Below are positions 29,701-39,658 of a stretch of 39,746 nt of DNA, piece by piece. Under the pieces are notes generated by a model. The model saw only the letters and a program-made list of their open reading frames with translations. It was not told the origin of the DNA and ran no database searches. Made by a program: the position numbers and the translations under genes. How positions within the stretch are numbered: the first letter of the stretch is position 1; each line of letters opens with the position of its first letter. Source of the DNA: Stentor coeruleus (lineage: Eukaryota; Ciliophora; Heterotrichea; Heterotrichida; Stentoridae); the NCBI GenBank assembly GCA_001970955.1, contig MPUH01000692.1:1-39746 (forward strand), in the 5' to 3' direction.

Positions 29701-31910
29701 TTCTATTAAGACTTATGTGTTCAGAATGTTATGAACCAGCACAACTTTATCTCCAAGAACAAAACGATGATGATCAAAAACTAAGCCTAGATATTGTAAG
29801 TGAAATAGCAAAGTTTACTTTTAATTTGCAGGGTCTTAAAGATATAAAAAATTTCGAAGATGATCTAAACATTGTTCAACAACTTATTATTGATTCTTTT
29901 GATACCTTAACATCTTTCTGTCAGGGTCCATGTCTTAAAAATCAGATAACAGCAGTTAGTAACAAGCACATATACACTTTTATTAATTGGATATCTTCAT
30001 CATACGAAGGTAAAAGTAATTCATTTTACAGAGTCATAAATTCAATATGTTTATTTTTACTTTCAATCCTCGAAGGAGATACATCAGAAGAACTAATTTT
30101 AAGCATGCTAAATAACCTTAAAATCAACTACCTTCTAAGAATCGCTACAAATGTGTATATTAATCATATTAAAATGAACTTAAAACTGATATCTCAAGAA
30201 AACTCTGATAATTTAAATCCATTGAATTCTATTATAATCAACCTTGGATTTAATATAACAATTATTTTCCTTAAATTCCAAGACCGTTTTCCTCAAAACC
30301 CTAGAGTAAAGGCAATATTTACCGCAAACTCAGAAGATATACATGAAAATGTTGAAGATAATGAAGCTTATAATTATCAAGAAGCAATTGTCCAAAATAT
30401 AAAAAGTTTTTGGCAGAAGTTTCGTAGTATGTGGTCTATGAGACATGAGATTTTAACTGATTATGATTTAGAAAAACTAAAAGAAGCTCATTTTTATTAT
30501 ACTTCAAATATAGGAAGTGTGGAAATTTCGTTTAGGAAAAATCTTTGCAAATTGTTTTTTAGAATCCCTCCTATGTGTAAATATCTTACAAGAAAATCAA
30601 GACAAGACATATTTTTGAATGTGAAAAGGAATTCACATCAGGAAAAAATTGAAGACTTTTTTGATAAAAGCAAGATCTATGAATTTGAAATGAAATATCA
30701 ACAATATTTAGGCAGGTACCCTTTTGTTGAAAAACTAGTATCGCATTGGAATTTTTACGGTTTTCTAGCTTTTACCAGTGTTATTATAATCAACTTAACA
30801 ATTTTATTGAATTATGATATGAAAAACTATACAGAATCCACTGGCTCAGTTCAAGATTTTTTAACTTTTTGTGGGGTGATTCAGATCATCTGTGCTGTTC
30901 TTTATTTCTTATCCTATACAATTGAATATTTCCCTGTTATTAAAGAACGAGAACTTACTGCTGTAAAATATCTTGATCACGACACTATAGAAAAATATCA
31001 AAGAGTTCGTGGAACGTTACTAATGAAAGAATTTCTATATAAAGGTGAGAGAATTAATACTAATTCTGTCAATATCGGTCTACGTTTTGCTATAAAAGAC
31101 TTTCAATTAATGTATTGTTTGATATATTTACTTATATCTATTATTTGCTGGTATAACGAACTTCTTTATTCAATTCTTCTTCTTGATTTAATTAAAAGAA
31201 ATGACACCCTTATCAATATTTTAAAATCAATTTCTTTAAATTACAAGCAAATTCTCCTCACTTTACTATTAGCATTATTTATTGTATTTATCTATTCGAC
31301 TATATATATGATTATTTATTCAGGGGATTTTAATGCAGCTGATAAATATTATTGTGATACTTTTGCTTCATGTTTTTTTACAATATTAAACTCAGGAGTT
31401 AGAGCTGGAGGTGGTATTGGAGATATTTTGAACAATTATACTTCACTTCAAGTTTATGATGTTATAAGAATTATTTTTGACTTAAGCTTTTTTATTATTG
31501 TTATTATTGTCCTTTTGAATATTATTTTTGGTATTATTATTGATACTTTTGCTGAATTACGTGATCAAAGGAATGAGATTCTTAAAGACCTTCAACAAAA
31601 CTGTTTTATTTGTGGAAATACACGTTTTCAATTTGAGATAAAACGTATTAGTTGGAAATTACATGTTCATTTACATCATAGCTTGCATAGTTATTTAGCT
31701 TTTATAGTTTATATACGTCAAAAAGAGTTTTTAAAATGTAATGGGGTTGAAAAATATACTAAGGAAAAAATACAAGAAAATGATGTGGGCTTTTTCCCAA
31801 GGTCATCAATATCGTTACAGAAGTATGAAGAAGAATTTAAAGATAGTCAAACAAAAATTTATATGAAGTATATCAAAAAAATTGATGATCTTAAAGCTAG
31901 TTTAGAATAA
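23758..31910 (+). CDS. ITPR: IP3-receptor-family intracellular Ca2+ release channel, split by two assembly joins
   Basis: Collapsing the duplication around N 26114 (offset 175 bp) and dropping N 26836 gives one frame of about 2,658 residues, close to the usual IP3R size of about 2,700. Order: suppressor/beta-trefoil (from about 45, GDIISLKSK), MIR-type trefoil (RIQLRHLHSNYF; later FRIKHVGTGMYLE), RIH and RIH-associated alpha-solenoids through the middle, six TM helices at about 2270-2545, selectivity filter GGGIGD (2492-2497), S6 with NIIFGIIIDTFAELRDQRNE, and a CFICG...H...H zinc-finger-like linker (from C2557). These C-terminal motifs are diagnostic of IP3R rather than other channels. It releases Ca2+ from ER-type stores. 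The ligand loop has Met (about 387) where animal IP3Rs have Arg in TTGR, so IP3 binding is uncertain. Confidence 0.95.
25991..26288. repeat. 123-bp duplication plus 51-bp filler around an N (assembly join in the channel gene)
   Basis: 25991-26113 recurs at 26166-26288. Between them lie the N (26114) and 51 bp of AT-rich filler (26115-26165) with an in-frame stop. The offset of 175 bp changes frame. The first copy ends IENN and the second continues IENNPLLNVL, so one copy is surplus. Confidence 0.93.
26836..26836. other. spurious N between abutting contigs
   Basis: No duplication flanks this N. With it, the channel frame stops at once (LXEN then TGA). Without it, the frame runs on as CLIDLGKIEVNSF into the downstream half. 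The true gap is therefore zero bases or a multiple of three. Confidence 0.85.
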
Positions 31911-32297
31911 GAATTTCTTTTAATATTAGAAAATTTTATGAAATGCTTTTAGAATAGAGAGATTTTAATAGAAAATGTTGGAATAAGATTATGATGATTA
32001 ATAAGTATTTGTTAATATGGTTTATTTCTATTAGCTAGTTTTGAGATGAATTTATTTTTTTTAGATTTTAAAAAATCTTGCTAATTACTTGTAGTTTTAA
32101 CTTAAAATATTATTAATGATACTGCTTAACTAAAAAAACTTCAATTTGCCTTTGATTTTTTCAAATGAAAATTATCTAAAATCATTATAAGAAATAAATA
32201 TAAAAAATACAAACTATTTCAATAAAATCACAAAGCCAAAATTCCTAAACTATCCAAAATTCTATAATTATCATCCAAAAAATAAAGATTAACTAAA
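31911..32297. other. intergenic spacer, 0.39 kb (convergent)
   Basis: AT-rich spacer between the stop codons of the channel and DOT1-like genes. No frame, repeat or RNA seen. C-leaning on the right side. Confidence 0.55.
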
Positions 32298-33107
32298 CTA
32301 TTCTAAAACTTCCTCTTCAACAACTGGCTTTTCTTTAAGCTGTTCGGCCACACGTTCGATTTCCACTGCATCTACATATCTTTGAATATAAACCGTAGCT
32401 TCACCCCAGCTCATATTTTTCTTTATACTTTCTAAAACTATCCAATTATTTCCTGGAATAGTCTTTGTAAATGAAATCCCAATGGTCCCATGACGAAGTT
32501 TTACTTGGCCGATTCTCTGCATCATGTTATGATCAAAACACGTTGAATTTGCAAAAATAAAGCTAGCATCACTCCAATCAACTTTGAAAAAATCACTATT
32601 TATGAATTCTATATTTGATGAGACTGGCCAAAGATCTTGATTCTCACTCTGCATTGCGGGAAAGTTTTGGTCATATACAACTTTGATCTGTTCAGATATT
32701 GCATATAATCTTTCTAAAAGTTCTATACCTTTACTTATTGTAAATGTTCCAAGTAAAGCTCCAGCAATAACTCCCTTACCGGTGCCTGATCCTAAATCAT
32801 AGAAAACACCGTCTTTTGGAAGGCATTTAAAACGATGTTCTATAGTGTAAAAGACTTCTCCTATAGAAATAAAATCTACTTCTCCATATGTTAAAGTAGA
32901 GTCTGAATTGTTTTCAAATGTTTTTTCTTCACGTTCTTTACGTGATGCTTCTTTTCCAATACTAACAGGGAATTCACTTACTAGTCTTTGAAATACTTCA
33001 TTTTTTCTGACTAATGAGTCTCGTTGATCTTGTGGTAAAATGTAAGGCTCTTCCACAGGGTATCTCCTAGTTAGCCAGGTCGCAATCTGGGAATCTATAC
33101 CTTCCAT
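32298..33107 (-). CDS. DOT1-family SAM-dependent methyltransferase
   Basis: A 269-residue protein with a Rossmann methyltransferase core laid out as in DOT1: TYGEVDF (73-79, cf. the family's YGE entry loop), SAM motif I FYDLGSGTGKGV (102-113), the acidic residue at the end of strand 2 (GIEL, E129), NSDFF (about 170-174), SFIFANSTCFD (182-192, where DOT1 has NNFAF), and a late MSWGEATVYIQR (232-243) matching DOT1's SW...YYLH strand. DOT1 enzymes methylate Lys79 of histone H3 in nucleosomes. The C-terminal charged tail is short and the long DOT1L extension is absent. Many protists carry several such short paralogues with unknown substrates, so H3K79 activity is inferred only from family. Stop TAG. 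Confidence 0.83.
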   Translation of the reverse strand: MEGIDSQIATWLTRRYPVEEPYILPQDQRDSLVRKNEVFQRLVSEFPVSIGKEASRKEREEKTFENNSDSTLTYGEVDFISIGEVFYTIEHRFKCLPKDGVFYDLGSGTGKGVIAGALLGTFTISKGIELLERLYAISEQIKVVYDQNFPAMQSENQDLWPVSSNIEFINSDFFKVDWSDASFIFANSTCFDHNMMQRIGQVKLRHGTIGISFTKTIPGNNWIVLESIKKNMSWGEATVYIQRYVDAVEIERVAEQLKEKPVVEEEVLE

Positions 33108-33357
33108 TTATTATAACTTTATATTTTACTATATTGATTATATTTTACTATTACTTTTACAGATAATTACTTTATAATATATACAAATTTGGTTTTAAAT
33201 CAACGTATTTTCTCCTTATACCACTTTTTATCTTATATTCTGCACACTTTTTATAATATCTATCAAATAACAAAAAAAAAACACTATATTTATCACAAAA
33301 ATCTTATTATATACTCTATTTTTATATCTTATACAAATAATACTCCCATCATCGTTT

Positions 33358-34257
33358 ATGTCAAATATGGTATTAAAGTCATCCAAAATAATAAAAATGT
33401 TGAAAAGAACATTTTCGAAATTCAGCCTGAACTTCCTTAGTGATGTTAGGGTGTTAACGAAATCACTTGTAAATGGTTCTAGCGTTTACTCATTTCCTCA
33501 GGAAAATGTTGATAAGTTAACTTGGACAGAGTTTCATATCCACAGATATCTTCCTGAGGCTGAAGGTCAATCAAAAAGGTTTGTCCAGTCCTACTGGGTC
33601 GATACAAAACAATGTGGTCCTATGGTTTTAGACGCACTCATTAAAATCAAAAACGAAATAGATCCCACTTTAACTTTTAGAAGATCTTGTAGAGAAGGAA
33701 TTTGTGGTTCCTGCTCTATGCATATAAATGGGGTCAATTCCTTAGCTTGTATTTCACCACTAACTCCTAGAGAAAAAATGGTCATTGGTCCACTTGTCAG
33801 AATGCCTATGGTTAAAGACTTAGTTGTTGATATGACTAACTTTTATAATCAATACAAGGCTATTGATCCATGGCTTAAAAGAAAGCAACCAAAAGTACCA
33901 GGAAGTAAAGAGTATTATCAGTCTATGGAAGATAGAGCTAAACTTGATGGACTTTATGAATGTGTACTTTGTGCTTGCTGTAGTACTATGTGTCCATCAT
34001 ATTGGTGGAATCAGAATGTTTATCTTGGACCAGCAATTTTACAACAAGCTTATAGATGGATTATTGATTCTAGAGATGAGTTTACTGATGATAGGTTAAA
34101 GAAACTTTCAGGAGATTTTACTGTGAAGAAATGCTATCAAATTGGCACTTGCACTGCTACTTGTCCTAAAGGTTTAAACCCTAGAGATGCGCTCAAGAAT
34201 CTAAAGGAACTAGTTCATGACTATCAAGAAAGAGCTGCCTCATGGCAGTCAGCTTAG
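33358..34257 (+). CDS. SDHB: succinate dehydrogenase iron-sulfur subunit
   Basis: Subunit B of mitochondrial complex II, carrying electrons from SDHA-bound FAD to ubiquinone. It is 299 residues from ATG 33358, or 286 from ATG 33397, which starts MLKRTFSKFSL, a typical mitochondrial presequence; the second start is attractive. The [2Fe-2S] ferredoxin domain has C111, C116, C119 and C131 (CREGICGSC...LAC). The C-terminal domain has CVLCACCSTMCP (C202, C205, C208, C212) and KCYQIGTCTATCPKGLNP (C259, C265, C269) for the [4Fe-4S] and [3Fe-4S] clusters. All cluster ligands are present and the length is normal, so it should be functional. Its 5' end is 250 bp from the divergent DOT1-like gene. Stop TAG. 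Confidence 0.97.
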   Translation: MSNMVLKSSKIIKMLKRTFSKFSLNFLSDVRVLTKSLVNGSSVYSFPQENVDKLTWTEFHIHRYLPEAEGQSKRFVQSYWVDTKQCGPMVLDALIKIKNEIDPTLTFRRSCREGICGSCSMHINGVNSLACISPLTPREKMVIGPLVRMPMVKDLVVDMTNFYNQYKAIDPWLKRKQPKVPGSKEYYQSMEDRAKLDGLYECVLCACCSTMCPSYWWNQNVYLGPAILQQAYRWIIDSRDEFTDDRLKKLSGDFTVKKCYQIGTCTATCPKGLNPRDALKNLKELVHDYQERAASWQSA

Positions 34258-34535
34258 TAAGCTAATGATAGTAAAAATAAATTGCCTTAGGATGTATATG
34301 CTAATATATAGTCTTGATGAAGAGTTATACTATATAAACTTAATCCTACAATTAAATATCAAAAAAATATTATCTACCAATATCACTATTTACTAATATC
34401 TTTAAAAACTAAATATCCTATCTACTTCAATTTAATATTCCTATCTTTAAACTATTAGATCTCTTATTATACCAACAAATTTCTTATATTATTTAACATA
34501 TCCTTGAAAAATCATATTCTTAAACTATCTATTAG

Positions 34536-34967
34536 TTAACTCTGTATAGTATCGTTAACTTGTCCTTTCTTAGGCTTGTTTGGCTTAAGAGGATACAGAG
34601 TAATTTTAGATTTATAAATCTTGAGTTGTTCAACATTCCTTTGTAAAGTTTCAGCACTTTTGTTCCTTCTTCTATGGTCAACTCTCACTCCAACAGTCCT
34701 AGCGAACTGAGCTGTAAGTCCTGCTTGTTTGAGTTCTTGAAGAGAAAATCCTCTACCTTTTTTTGTTGTTCCGCAGTACTTAATAGTCTGTCCTTGGACC
34801 AAAGGTCTGAGAGATTTAAGAGGATTTGGAGCATATTCAGCAAGTTTTAGGCTGCGAGCTCTTCTTCGTCTGAGCTTGCGTCCTGCTTGGTTGAACCAAG
34901 TCTTGACATATCGCATCCAGTCCTTTCGAAAGTGACCATTTGGAATCACATTGTTGTGCTTGACCAT
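34536..34967 (-). CDS. RPL13: ribosomal protein eL13, C-terminally short
   Basis: A large-subunit ribosomal protein. MVKHNNVIPNGHFRKDWMRY, TWFNQAGRKLRRRRARSLKL, KKGRGFSLQELKQAGL, and VDHRRRNKSAETLQRNVEQL match eL13 along its whole first two thirds. The frame then ends at 143 residues, just after the family's Lys-Pro-x-x-PKKG stretch, whereas eukaryotic eL13 is usually about 200-210. No AG-bounded 15-16 nt segment near the stop rescues the frame, and the next 275 bp on that strand show no basic helix-rich sequence like the missing C-terminus. Either this lineage has a short eL13, this is a truncated extra copy, or there is a sequence error. Stop TAA. Confidence 0.93.
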   Translation of the reverse strand: MVKHNNVIPNGHFRKDWMRYVKTWFNQAGRKLRRRRARSLKLAEYAPNPLKSLRPLVQGQTIKYCGTTKKGRGFSLQELKQAGLTAQFARTVGVRVDHRRRNKSAETLQRNVEQLKIYKSKITLYPLKPNKPKKGQVNDTIQS

Positions 34968-35831
34968 TTTATATGGCAGATATGGATAGTGAACAAATTA
35001 AATTATTTATGTTAGGGTGTTGATAAGAGTAAGAATTAAAGGAGTTTTTAGGTTTTTAAAGAAATTATTTAGGTTTTTTGAAGAAATATGGAATTTTATT
35101 GGAATTAGGATTTCAAGAATATTATAGAAAGGAGCAGTTAAAAAGGTTTAAGAAAAAATTATATTTGGTGGTATTGTAATATTATCTTCAAGGAGGAAAT
35201 ATATGGTATTTTATAGGGATTTTTATTATGTGTTTTTTTGTTAGTGAGGTTATATGCTTGAAGATTTGTATTTGATGATCGCTGGGTATATTTATTGATG
35301 TATGGCATTATCTTTAGAGTATGTGATTTTTGAATTGGTAGACTTAGGTTTTTCTAAGGATTTATGGATTTATAAGTTATTTTTAAATATTTTATATGCT
35401 TGGAGATTAAAATTAGAGTAACACTTTATTATTTTAGTCGCTTATTAGTATATCCACCTAAAAGAAATGATACATTCATATATATTATATGTCATTAAAC
35501 ACAACTTAAAATAACCTTACATCTATTATAACAGAAATAAGTTTTTGTAAAGCGGTATAAACTTATAGGAAAATTCCTGAATGCCTTGCTAGTATCCAAG
35601 GCAATGTGTTATTGTAGAACATTGAAAAACTAATTGTTTTTAATATCTAAAGTAAAATGACTAAAAAAAAGTTTAGAAGAATTAAAATCATCAATAAAGA
35701 GGACATCAAAAATATCTGAAGAATTAAACATAAAGATTCAAAACTATAGAAAAATTGCCAATCTCGCTAAAAGCTTCCAACACTTTGCCAAAAAAAAAGG
35801 TATACTAATCAAGACTAATACCTAATCGAAT
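34968..35831. other. intergenic spacer, 0.86 kb, with a cryptic small frame
   Basis: 5' flank of eL13 (G-rich, C-poor on the plus strand) up to about 35400, then mixed. A short hairpin, TGCCTTG...CAAGGCA (about 35581-35602), precedes the small frame described separately. No tRNA-like structure found. Confidence 0.5.
35656..35825 (+). pseudogene. possible 55-codon gene interrupted in an A-run
   Basis: ATGACT followed by eight A (35662-35669). Read as is, the frame closes at a TGA after 20 codons. In the neighbouring frame a helical, coding-like sequence runs on (SLEELKSSIKRTSKISEELN, then NLAKSFQHFAKKKGIL) to a TAA at 35823. An A-run of seven would join them into a 55-residue Lys/Ser-rich helical protein. 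Its stop lies just before the 3' end of the convergent SEC63 gene. This may be a homopolymer error, a decayed gene or chance. Confidence 0.3.
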
Positions 35832-37757
35832 TTAACTATCTATTATATCTTCGAGTTCTTTCGATTCCAGCCCTTCTTCAAGTTCTGGCATTTCTTCTTC
35901 CGAAGATTCTTCAGCTTGCAATCCACTCATAACTTGTTGTATCCAAGTGGTTTGCTTTTCAATTTTCTGGTCATCAGGATGTACAAAAATATCTTTTTTA
36001 ATCTGTGAAGTTGGAAGGACTTCAAATTCTAAAGGAATCACAACATCTAAACCATAATAACAATCAGATTTCACATGAACTTCCCATTTATGTTTTCCAA
36101 CACCAATATTAATAGCATTAGGTCCAATTGGGAACTTAAAATCTTTATCTTCAATAATTTTATCACAACTTTGTATTGATTTTAAGTAATATACTTTATT
36201 AGCTATAGGGTCAGCTAAAATAATCCAAAGTTTTTCTAATCTTAACAATGGGAAAAAGCTTGAATGGGCAATTCCTTGTTTCTGTCCTTCTTTTAATGTT
36301 AGTCTTTCAATAGTAAATTTTACACTAACTAAATCACCTTCACTAATTCCTTCTTCTCCATCAACATATGCTTCAGCTGTAACTTTAAGTTCAGGTAAAT
36401 AATTTAACACAACTTTAAAATCTTCAAAAGCTTCAGGGCTGAGTTTTTCTTGAATTTTCTTGAAATCGTCATTATCTTTAAGTTCAGAAATCTTAGGTTT
36501 TTTCTTATTCCCAAGGAATTTCAGTAAAGACTCATCAATTTTAGGTAGCATAAGCACATTACTATCATGTAACATCAATCCTTGAGTTAATAATTGAGAA
36601 AACTCTATAAGTAAAGTAAATGTCCTAATACTCATTTTCTTAGTTTTCTGCATAAGATTTAGCATATAAGAAGCATCTAACATTGTCTCTATCATGTTTA
36701 CAGCTTTAGATATAATCATTATTGTATCTTTCTTTAATGTTTCACTAACTTCTCTTCTATCCATATGAGCCAAAAGTAATAACATAACTTTTAATATTCT
36801 TGGATTTATATTCTGTCTTTTAGGTATATGTTCCAAATATCTATTCCTTAATTTAGCAAGTTCTCCAGATTCAGATTTTGGAGCATTAATATCTTGAAAC
36901 TCAAGGCTTATTGCAACCATAAATAAACAATGTTTTATCTGTAAATTTTCATTAAGTACTCTAGCATAAAGTCCAGCATTTTCTTGTAAAACTCCATTCT
37001 TATCGAATCTTTTTGATGTATTTATCCAAAACAATACACTTCCAGGAATAACTATAAGTATTATAATAAAAAACACAATAAGAATTGATATATGGTTTTC
37101 TGTTTTTAAAAGAAACCTTGGTAAACCAATAGCAAACTATATATAAAATACTCTTATAGAACTAGGTCCATCTGGGTTTCCATATCTTTCATAATTACTC
37201 TTAGCCAATTCATTAGTTAAAGTTTCATAAGCTCTGGTTATTTGTAAATATTTCCCAGCAGCCCAATTGTTTCCTATGTTTTTATCTGGATGGTAGATTT
37301 TACTCATTTCTCTGAAAGCTGAACGGATTTGTTTATCTGTTGCTCCAATTTCAATACCAAGAATTTCATATGGATCAAAGCGTTTTATACCTTGTGGAGA
37401 CTCAGAAATACTTAATATTGTTATATAGAGTAAGTAACATAGAAATGATATAAGAAGCAACTGGAAAATGCCCCCAAAACCGAATTTCTGTGATGCTGAC
37501 TCTGGGGTTATATGGAAAGCTCGTTTTCCAGCACAGATTGAACAAGGACAATGATGGGTGTTAATATCAAGGTTTTTTAGAGAGAGTTTTTCTTTCTTTT
37601 CATACCCTAGGATTTTGTTTTTGATAAAAGAGAAAATTAGAGGCAGGAGTATAACTATTTCTAATACTGCAGCAAAATAAAAGAAAGCTGAGTCGTCATA
37701 GTCTAGATTCTTTTCACCTCCTTCTTCCTTTGTGAAGGTTTCTTTAAATCCAGACAT
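35832..37757 (-). CDS. SEC63: SEC63, ER J-domain translocation factor, with a 15-nt intron
   Basis: Two frames (37757-37152 and 37136-35832) join when the 15-nt intron at 37137-37151 is removed, giving 636 residues. Sec63 recruits the lumenal Hsp70 (BiP) to the Sec61/Sec62 channel. Seen: TM1 (about 26-46), TM2 (about 97-115), J domain (about 128-193) with HPD at 156-158 and the Sec63-typical NYERYGNPDGP, TM3 just after the splice (ILIVFFIIILIVIPGSVLFW), the Brl/Sec63 region (about 300-590, including KWEVHVKSDCYYG), and an acidic tail (EESSEEEMPELEEGLESKEL) like the one that binds Sec62 in yeast and animals. A CPCSIC pair near 70-75 is unusual. The splice regenerates the conserved FAIGLP after the J domain. 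Stop TAA. Confidence 0.95.
37137..37151 (-). other. 15-nt spliceosomal intron in SEC63
   Basis: On the minus strand the segment reads GTATTTTATATATAG: 15 nt, GT start, TAG end, containing an in-frame TAG that would truncate the protein. Removing it joins GNPDGPSSIR to FAIGLPRFLL, both conserved in Sec63. Size and borders match the minute introns known in heterotrich ciliates. Confidence 0.93.
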
Positions 37758-37908
37758 TTTTTATCTTTAGTAAAATTCGAGATGTTCGGTATAAGTGATT
37801 GTAAATATAATAAACTTTATTTTGTAATCATAAATTTATTAGAAATTTTATTGTACTTTCTTTCGAGGTTTTATTATTAATGATTCAGAATTTATATTAT
37901 AACTTAAA

Positions 37909-38529
37909 ATGATTGAAAAAGACAAATATTTTGTCATTGATTTGGCTAATGAAAGCGAAAAACACCAAGAAGAAGATAATTTTCTAGTAAACTTATCACA
38001 AAAAATATCGTATTCTGAGATTGTTGCATGGAATGGGGAGGCTGTATCTTTGCCTTCTTCAAGACCTTTACCTAAGAATGAACAGGGACCACCAAGTAGG
38101 ATGCTTATTAGAAGGAAGTCTAATATTGAAATATCATCAGCATCTCCAGGACATAAAACAATAAAAAAAGCTTTTTTAAGAGAAAAAAGTAATGTTATGA
38201 ATAAAGGACGGAAGCTCCCAAATATTAGACCTAGGGTATTAGTTCCTAAAGTTCATTTTGTAAATGCTCCATTTCATAGAAGACCTAAATTCAATACAAA
38301 GTTAAGTGTTTTAAGTGAAGGAGGATTTTTAGATACAGTCACACAGTTTCCTGATAGTGATTGTATGAAAAATTCTATCGCAATCTCATGTGACCTCTCA
38401 AAAAAACAAGAACGGCTATATGATTATACTCCTATAAAACCTGTTAATAAAACTTTTGAGATATCGATAGAAACTATTAAAACTAACACCAAACCAAGAA
38501 ATTTCCACAAGACTCTTATTGGCTTTTAA
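37909..38529 (+). CDS. unknown basic protein
   Basis: A 206-residue single-exon gene divergent from SEC63, with 151 bp between their starts. After an acidic N-terminal 50 residues it turns basic and Pro/Ser-rich (PPSRMLIRRKSNIEISSASP, KGRKLPNIRPRVLVPKVHF), with no TM or recognised domain. RRKSN is a good basophilic-kinase site. Overall character resembles the 204-residue protein at 8396-9010, but no alignment convinces me. The start follows TTATATTATAACTTAAA. Function unknown. Stop TAA. Confidence 0.7.
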   Translation: MIEKDKYFVIDLANESEKHQEEDNFLVNLSQKISYSEIVAWNGEAVSLPSSRPLPKNEQGPPSRMLIRRKSNIEISSASPGHKTIKKAFLREKSNVMNKGRKLPNIRPRVLVPKVHFVNAPFHRRPKFNTKLSVLSEGGFLDTVTQFPDSDCMKNSIAISCDLSKKQERLYDYTPIKPVNKTFEISIETIKTNTKPRNFHKTLIGF

Positions 38530-39200
38530 TTTAATTTTTGATACATCAAAAGCTTGTGTGTGTAAAAGCTTCTCATAGTTTTGTTTTGATTCTAGCAAAG
38601 ATTTTCATATTTTTAATAAATAATCTTAATGGTGTTACTGAATATATTACTAGTCAAATATAGTAAAGAAAGGGTGAGAAAACAAAAAAATTATGAGTTA
38701 CTTAAAAAACTTAACGTAAAATTTATGTTAGGATATTGATAAACCTAACCTAAGATATCATAAAAAAATGCTATGGTAATATCTAGTTTATGGGATTAAA
38801 TATATTCTTTTAACCATTTCAGCTCAGTTGGCAAATTATATTTTTGATCCGAAACTATTAAAAATATTTCTAAACTCTTAAAAAACTTTTGGATCAGAGA
38901 TAAGATTTAGTCAGCATGGTAAGAAAGTAAAGTAAAGGAGTAGTGAAATCTAAATCATCTATCTGATTATAGAACTTTTTTAAGTCAAAAACTTGCTGAA
39001 GAGTAAATAGGCGAATATATATATGTCTTAAGCTTGAATTCTAAGGTTAATTATATTTCAAAAAAATCATGATAGCAGTGCTTATCTAGGAGGATGCATT
39101 AAAAAAGATATAGAAAATGTGCCCAAATTTGGCTATATGAATCAAAATACATAATTTTATATATATTTCGATTTTAAAAAGAATTATTTATTGTGTATAG

Positions 39201-39300
39201 TATAAATATATAGTGGTAATGCATAAAGGTTCATTTATTAAGGGAAAAAGTATAAATATATAGTGGTAATGCATAAAGGTTCATTTATTAAGGGAAAAAG
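39201..39300. repeat. perfect 50-bp tandem duplication
   Basis: 39201-39250 and 39251-39300 are identical (TATAAATATATAGTGGTAAT... to AGGGAAAAAG). No N is present. Perfect identity suggests either a very recent duplication or an assembly overlap merged without an N. Confidence 0.95.
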
Positions 39301-39359
39301 TGTGACTATGGGAATTTTTTTGATCTGATAGGTCTTTTTATAAAGGGGGAATTCTGTAA

Positions 39360-39524
39360 ATGATATTGAAGGAAATTGACCTTATTATTGAAATGATGAA
39401 AGTGTTTATGCATCTTCCTGCATTAAAAATAAAATGCATAGACATAAGACCTCTCAATGACAAGATGAGAAATAGTTCCCAGATATTTATAATCAAGATA
39501 AAAAACATGGAAAGAAGTGTTTAA
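39360..39524 (+). CDS. possible small protein, 54 residues
   Basis: ATG 39360 to TAA 39524, opening MILKEIDLIIEMMKVF and ending NMERSV, with mixed charged and hydrophobic residues. Composition is more coding-like than the surroundings, but no homology or start-context support is available, and it lies 60 bp after a tandem repeat. It could be an exon of a gene with tiny introns or chance. Confidence 0.25.
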   Translation: MILKEIDLIIEMMKVFMHLPALKIKCIDIRPLNDKMRNSSQIFIIKIKNMERSV

Positions 39525-39658
39525 ATGGTTTGATAAAATATTTTTTATAGGAAATAAGAAGGTCAATGAAAATTTTTGTCCCTGAACTTGATTCCTATTA
39601 TATAAACTTAAAATATAATTATAAACTAATAAAAGCTCATAAGCATATAGAAAATGTA

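Noticed and set aside
33189..33440. 83-residue frame overlapping the SDHB start
   Set aside because: It overlaps SDHB in another frame, is dominated by Ile/Tyr/His/Asn from AT-rich DNA, and has no domain.
34520..34560. Intron that would restore the eL13 C-terminus
   Set aside because: The available GT...AG spans (16 and 18 nt) each lead straight to another stop, and no eL13-like sequence follows.
38816..38860. tRNA-like D-arm string AGCTCAGTTGG
   Set aside because: The partner GAGC of the D stem, an anticodon stem and a T-loop are all missing downstream; no cloverleaf can be drawn.
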